64,000 bases of DNA from Letharia columbiana (lineage: Eukaryota; Ascomycota; Lecanoromycetes; Lecanorales; Parmeliaceae). This document shows, in pieces, positions 60,626 to 64,000 of the stretch. The position numbers and the translations under genes are program-made. Below the pieces are notes generated by a model. The model searched no databases. It was not told the DNA's origin and was given only the letters and a program-made list of their open reading frames with translations. The DNA lies in NCBI RefSeq assembly GCF_014066305.1, contig NW_023501090.1, positions 124,001-188,000 on the forward strand. The letters run 5' to 3'. Position 1 is the first letter of the stretch. Every line of letters starts with the position of its first letter.

Positions 60626-61737
60626 CTTTATGCGAGGATATGAGACAGTCTTTGGGCCGGATCATGAAAAAACACTGGACGTATCTAGCGCTATCGTCTT
60701 TGAGAAGCAGGGGAAGCTTGCTGAGGCTGAGGCTTTATACCTGCAGGCAGTAGAACCATTCAAGCACGTCCCAGATGAACAAAAGACTTCAGCAACTTTC
60801 GACTTCCTAAATGATCTAGGCTGTCTATACGAAGAACAAGGGAGATCAGCTGAGGCTGAGGTAATGTATCAGCAAGCTTTAACGGGATATCAGACGGTGC
60901 TGGGTCCAGATCACGAAGATACGTTACGTACACTCAACAACTTGAGAGAATGCTGCGAGAATCAGGGCAAGTTCGCTGAAGCTACACCTTTATGTCTACA
61001 GGAACTAGAGCTTTATGGACCAGACGCTCGGAAAAACGAAACGATTCTCGACTTGTCAAACAATCTAGGCTGTCTATACGAAAAACAAGGGAGATCAGCT
61101 GAGGCTGAGGTGATGTATCAGCAAGCTTTGACAGGATATCAGACGGTGCTGGGTCCAGATCACGAAGATACGTTGCGTACACTCAACAACTTGAGAGTAT
61201 GCTACGAGGGTCAGGGCAAGTTCGCTGAAGCTACACCTTTATGTCTACAGGAACTAGAGCTTTATGGACCAGACGCTCGGAAAAACGAAACGATTTTCAA
61301 ATTGATAGACAATCTAGGTGTTCTTTATCACAGACAACACAAATTCGTTGAAGCTGAAGCAATGTATCAGCAAGCTTTAAACGGATATCAAACGGTGCTG
61401 GGTCCAGATCACGAAGATACGTTGCGTACACTCAACAACTTGAGAGAATGCTACGAGGGTCAGGGCAAGTTCGCTGAAGCTACACATATGTCTACAGGAA
61501 CTAGAGCTTTATGGACCAGACGCTCGGAAAAACGAAACGATTTTCAAATTGATAGACAATCTAGGTGTTCTTTATCACAGACAACACAAATTCGTTGAAG
61601 CTGAAGCAATGTATCAGCAAGCTTTAACGGGATATCAGACGGTGCTGGGTCCAGATCACGAAGATACGTTACGTACACTCTGCAATCTGGATATATGCTG
61701 CGAGAATCAGGGCAAGTTCGCTGAAGCTGAAGCATAG
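60626..61737 (+). pseudogene. Out-of-frame continuation of the TPR array
   Basis: After the stop, the same TPR pattern continues in a shifted frame from about 60612 (FMRGYETVFGPDHEKTLDV) to about 61485. It then shifts again, because one repeat unit reads GCTACACATATGTC where the others read GCTACACCTTTATGTC, a 2-bp deletion. The array ends at a TAG at 61735-61737. Units read like GCLYEKQGRSAEAEVMYQQ, LGPDHEDTLRTLNNL and GKFAEATPLCLQ. Either the gene encodes a shortened array and this part is dead, or the two frame breaks are sequencing errors in a repeat. Programmed or variable use of the repeats is a further possibility. Confidence 0.7.
60780..61737 (+). repeat. 249-bp near-identical tandem repeats (two TPRs per unit)
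   Basis: The landmark GCTGGGTCCAGATCACGAAG occurs at 60899, 61148, 61397 and 61644, spaced 249, 249 and 247 bp. A unit of 249 bp equals 83 codons, or two TPRs of about 41-42 residues. The units are nearly identical at the DNA level, unlike the divergent TPRs upstream. The 247-bp spacing reflects the 2-bp deletion near 61485. Confidence 0.92.
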
Positions 61738-62940
61738 TCTCATGGGAGGGAATGACCTAAATGGAGATTATGGTCGAGGTCGTATCTCTATCTCCAAATT
61801 GGGCAAAAATCTCAGCAAGCGGTTCAGACACTCATTTCCTCACACCAGATCATCCAAAAACAACAGGTCTTGAACCCATCCAACCCGGAGGAATAGCGTG
61901 GCGACGTCACCCGCAAAAGCAGCTCGAGTGGATCATGGACCTACCCAAGCACACCTCTCTGCAGAATCACACAACGTCTCTCGAGAGATACTGCGTCCGG
62001 GCGCACAATTTTGCTGCGGACTGCAGTGTAGGCAGCAGACACATGGCCGTATCCTACGCTTTGAACATCTGGGGTGGTTTTGTTTGAGATTCAGCTGCGA
62101 ATGCTACGGCGTTCAGCGTGCTTTTCCCGGCGGAGGTCTTGGCGATATGGATTAGATTTTTCTTCGGGACTGTATCGTTGCAAGGAATATTATGCTTTCT
62201 TTCTACCATTTTTGCGCTTGGAGTATCCGGGCGGAATCCAGGCTTTGGGTCCGCTGATGCTGTTGCAGGATGGATGATGTCTTTCCAAGTCTTGAGTTAG
62301 GCTGCTAAACCTAAGGCCACTCATTTCATGTTTGTCAATTTACATCTGGAAGTTGGCGTCACAATCAATGTGGGATAGCTCTGAACGAACGTGGCCTGCA
62401 ATTGGGACTCATTGCCTTACAACTCCCGTTTGCATTACTCAAATGAACATGCGCAGAATCGAAAGGAAGGGGCAGTATGAGGCTGGTCGTCTTGCCCTAC
62501 TCATCCACCTCGAGGCATAGGGACTTTAAGATCAGGTTTGGATAATCAGTCAGCGGTCCCAGGGCCGGAGCGGAGTGTGTGGCACGATTAGCGTCTCGGT
62601 AATTCTTCAAGTTCACCTCCGGAGAGGTTCCGCTCTCCGTCGTTGATCCTTTGCTTCCGCCTTCCTTCTTTTATCCCTGGTCCGTGACGTGCTTTTTATC
62701 AGCGGCCATCGGCCTGGATTTCGCGAACAAGGCTTCTATCCCCAGCCCGTATTCGTAAAAGCTGAGACTGCGAGAGTATAAGTATGGCTTCGATCTACTA
62801 CCTATTTGCTTCTGTATCTCAAGCTCGATACGTCTTCTGCCGTCTTCCAGTCCATTCTTAGACTCAGATTAAATCCAAGGCCTGACGTTGCTCTCCACAA
62901 GCAGCATCACTCGCAGGCCTTCAACTCTACCACAACCACA
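61738..62940. other. Intergenic stretch, no gene assigned
   Basis: Frames at 61761-62087 and 62118-62300 are open but match nothing I recognise; the latter has a hydrophobic stretch and could be chance. The segment at 62520-62940 is the likely promoter and leader of the NmrA-like gene. Confidence 0.4.
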
Positions 62941-63858
62941 ATGCCCTCCCCACGCACCCTCCTCATAACAGGCGCAACCGGCAAACAAGGCGGCGCCCTC
63001 ATCACCTCCCTCCTCGCCTCCCCCTCCGCCTCCTCCTTCAACATCCTCGCCCTAACGCGCAAAAAGACCTCTGCGGCCGCCAAAGCCCTAGCTGCCCGGT
63101 CGCCCAAGCTCACCTTGATCGAAGGCAATCTCGACGACCCCCGCGCTGTCTTCGCGTCGGCCCGTGAATCTCTAACACCGAGCCAAGCACCCATCTCTGG
63201 CGTCTTCAGCGTGCAAACGCCCATGAGCGGAAACGAAGAGAAACAGGGCAAAGACCTCGTGGATGCGGCGTTGGAGAATGCGGTCGAGCAATTCGTATAC
63301 AGCTCTGTCGAGCGGGGAGCCGGGAGTCCGGCGACAGATGTGCCGCATTTTGCGCACAAACATCACATTGAGGAGCATCTCATGGAGAAGAGCGAAGGGA
63401 GCAGGATGGACTGGACGATTCTGCGACCTGTATGCTTCATGGACAATCTCACGCCAGACTTCCTCGGGAGGCTGTTCGCCACGGCTTGGAAACGCACACT
63501 GGATCCGTCCGACAAGCCGATTCAACTCATCCACACGCCTGACATTGGCGTCGTCGCCGCCGAAGCTTTTCTTCATCCCGAGGAGTATAGGAACCAGACG
63601 ATGAGTCTCGCAGGCGATGAGATCACTTACGCTGAAGCTGACGCTGTGTTCAAAGAGAAAGTTGGGAAGGATATGCCGGTGACGTTTGGGCCGCTGGTTG
63701 GAGCGGCGATGTGGGCGGTTAAGGACTTGGGGCTTATGTTCCGGTGGTTCAAGGATGAGGGCTTCGCGACTCCTGTGGAGGAATTGAAGAGGAGGTATAG
63801 GATGACGAGTTGGGCGGAGTATGTGGAGGGGAAGAAGGGTGGTTTTATTGCGAAGTGA
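62941..63858 (+). CDS. NmrA-like NAD(P)-binding protein
   Basis: Single exon of 305 codons plus stop. I prefer the ATG at 62941 over the upstream frame start at 62806, because the Rossmann fold begins directly after it: TLLITGATGKQGG, with GxxGxxG at residues 11-17. Family landmarks follow: EGNLDDP, GVFSVQTP, FVYSSVERG, HFAHKHHIEEHL, WTILRPVCFMDN. This is an atypical short-chain dehydrogenase fold of the NmrA/HSCARG type. Such proteins can act as NADP(H) redox sensors or as reductases; the tyrosine/lysine catalytic pair of classical SDRs is not conserved here, so a sensor role is as likely as catalysis. It appears intact. Confidence 0.9.
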   Translation: MPSPRTLLITGATGKQGGALITSLLASPSASSFNILALTRKKTSAAAKALAARSPKLTLIEGNLDDPRAVFASARESLTPSQAPISGVFSVQTPMSGNEEKQGKDLVDAALENAVEQFVYSSVERGAGSPATDVPHFAHKHHIEEHLMEKSEGSRMDWTILRPVCFMDNLTPDFLGRLFATAWKRTLDPSDKPIQLIHTPDIGVVAAEAFLHPEEYRNQTMSLAGDEITYAEADAVFKEKVGKDMPVTFGPLVGAAMWAVKDLGLMFRWFKDEGFATPVEELKRRYRMTSWAEYVEGKKGGFIAK

Positions 63859-64000
63859 CATGTGAATGGTTAATGGTTGAGCCAAGCTAGATGGTGCCAG
63901 ATATTTATCAAAGGGCCGGATGTGTATCTGGTGCTCTTAATGGCTGATTCTGTTTCTTTTGGCCACCAATGCTTGAGAGTAAGGTGCTTTTTGGGATACC
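63859..64000. other. Downstream flank of the NmrA-like gene
   Basis: Short noncoding end of the window; no terminator or further gene recognised. Confidence 0.4.

Noticed and set aside
63172..63885. Minus-strand frame of 237 codons
   Set aside because: Antisense to the NmrA-like gene, whose motifs are clear on the plus strand.
1..64000. CRISPR arrays, bacterial operons, riboswitches
   Set aside because: The tandem repeats seen lack spacer structure, and introns show that this is a eukaryotic chromosome.

Overview
The window reads as nuclear chromosomal DNA of a filamentous ascomycete (Pezizomycotina; class not resolved). Supported genes have short spliceosomal introns, mostly 49-82 nt with GT..AG ends. 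They encode fungal families such as seven-helix fungal rhodopsin-domain proteins, an rvt-type reverse-transcriptase-like protein, NmrA-like and BTB proteins, and a hydrolase/NB-ARC/TPR receptor. A 21 kb AT-rich block carries the mark of repeat-induced point mutation (RIP): CpA and TpG are almost absent while CpG is kept. Exon structures were derived by hand from splice signals and reading-frame continuity; no alignment or RNA evidence was available.

Region 1-29.4 kb is a gene-bearing arm. It starts with short repeats and a broken 3' fragment of FGAM synthase (1.0-1.7 kb). A long intact rvt gene follows (2.9-5.6 kb), then a 468-bp MITE with perfect 15-bp inverted ends beside a glycosyltransferase relic, and a secreted Cys-containing protein. 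Next are a complete flavin monooxygenase (10.3-11.9 kb), an intact six-exon rhodopsin-domain protein (13.7-15.2 kb), a small two-exon candidate gene running into a 44-bp tandem repeat, and a broken rhodopsin-domain paralog (18.2-19.6 kb). The arm ends with a seven-exon GH36/Sip1 alpha-galactosidase (22.3-25.2 kb), a mitochondrial tyrosyl-tRNA synthetase (25.4-27.5 kb) and a secreted protein (28.2-29.1 kb).

Region 29.46-51.75 kb begins with about 0.7 kb of homopolymer mosaic, which I judge likely to be an assembly artifact. The RIP-degraded repeat block follows. Two islands inside it are not, or only weakly, RIP-mutated. One is a 1,146-bp LTR element with near-identical 160/162-bp LTRs and a 5-bp target duplication, so it inserted after RIP. 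The other is a gag-bearing LTR remnant with premature stops. The AT-rich block also holds a 1.8-kb direct repeat, an eight-copy 92-bp tandem array and a 13-bp minisatellite.

Region 51.75-64 kb is the second gene-bearing arm. A multi-pass membrane protein gene has lost its 5' end at the repeat boundary. After it come a BTB-domain gene, nudC, a large STAND/NLR-like gene (alpha/beta hydrolase, NB-ARC, TPR; seven exons, 1,051 codons to the first stop) and an NmrA-like dehydrogenase gene. The NLR's TPR array continues out of frame for another 1.1 kb in almost identical 249-bp units, one of which has a 2-bp deletion. This locus and the rvt gene are the most interesting features. The genes do not form an obvious metabolic cluster.
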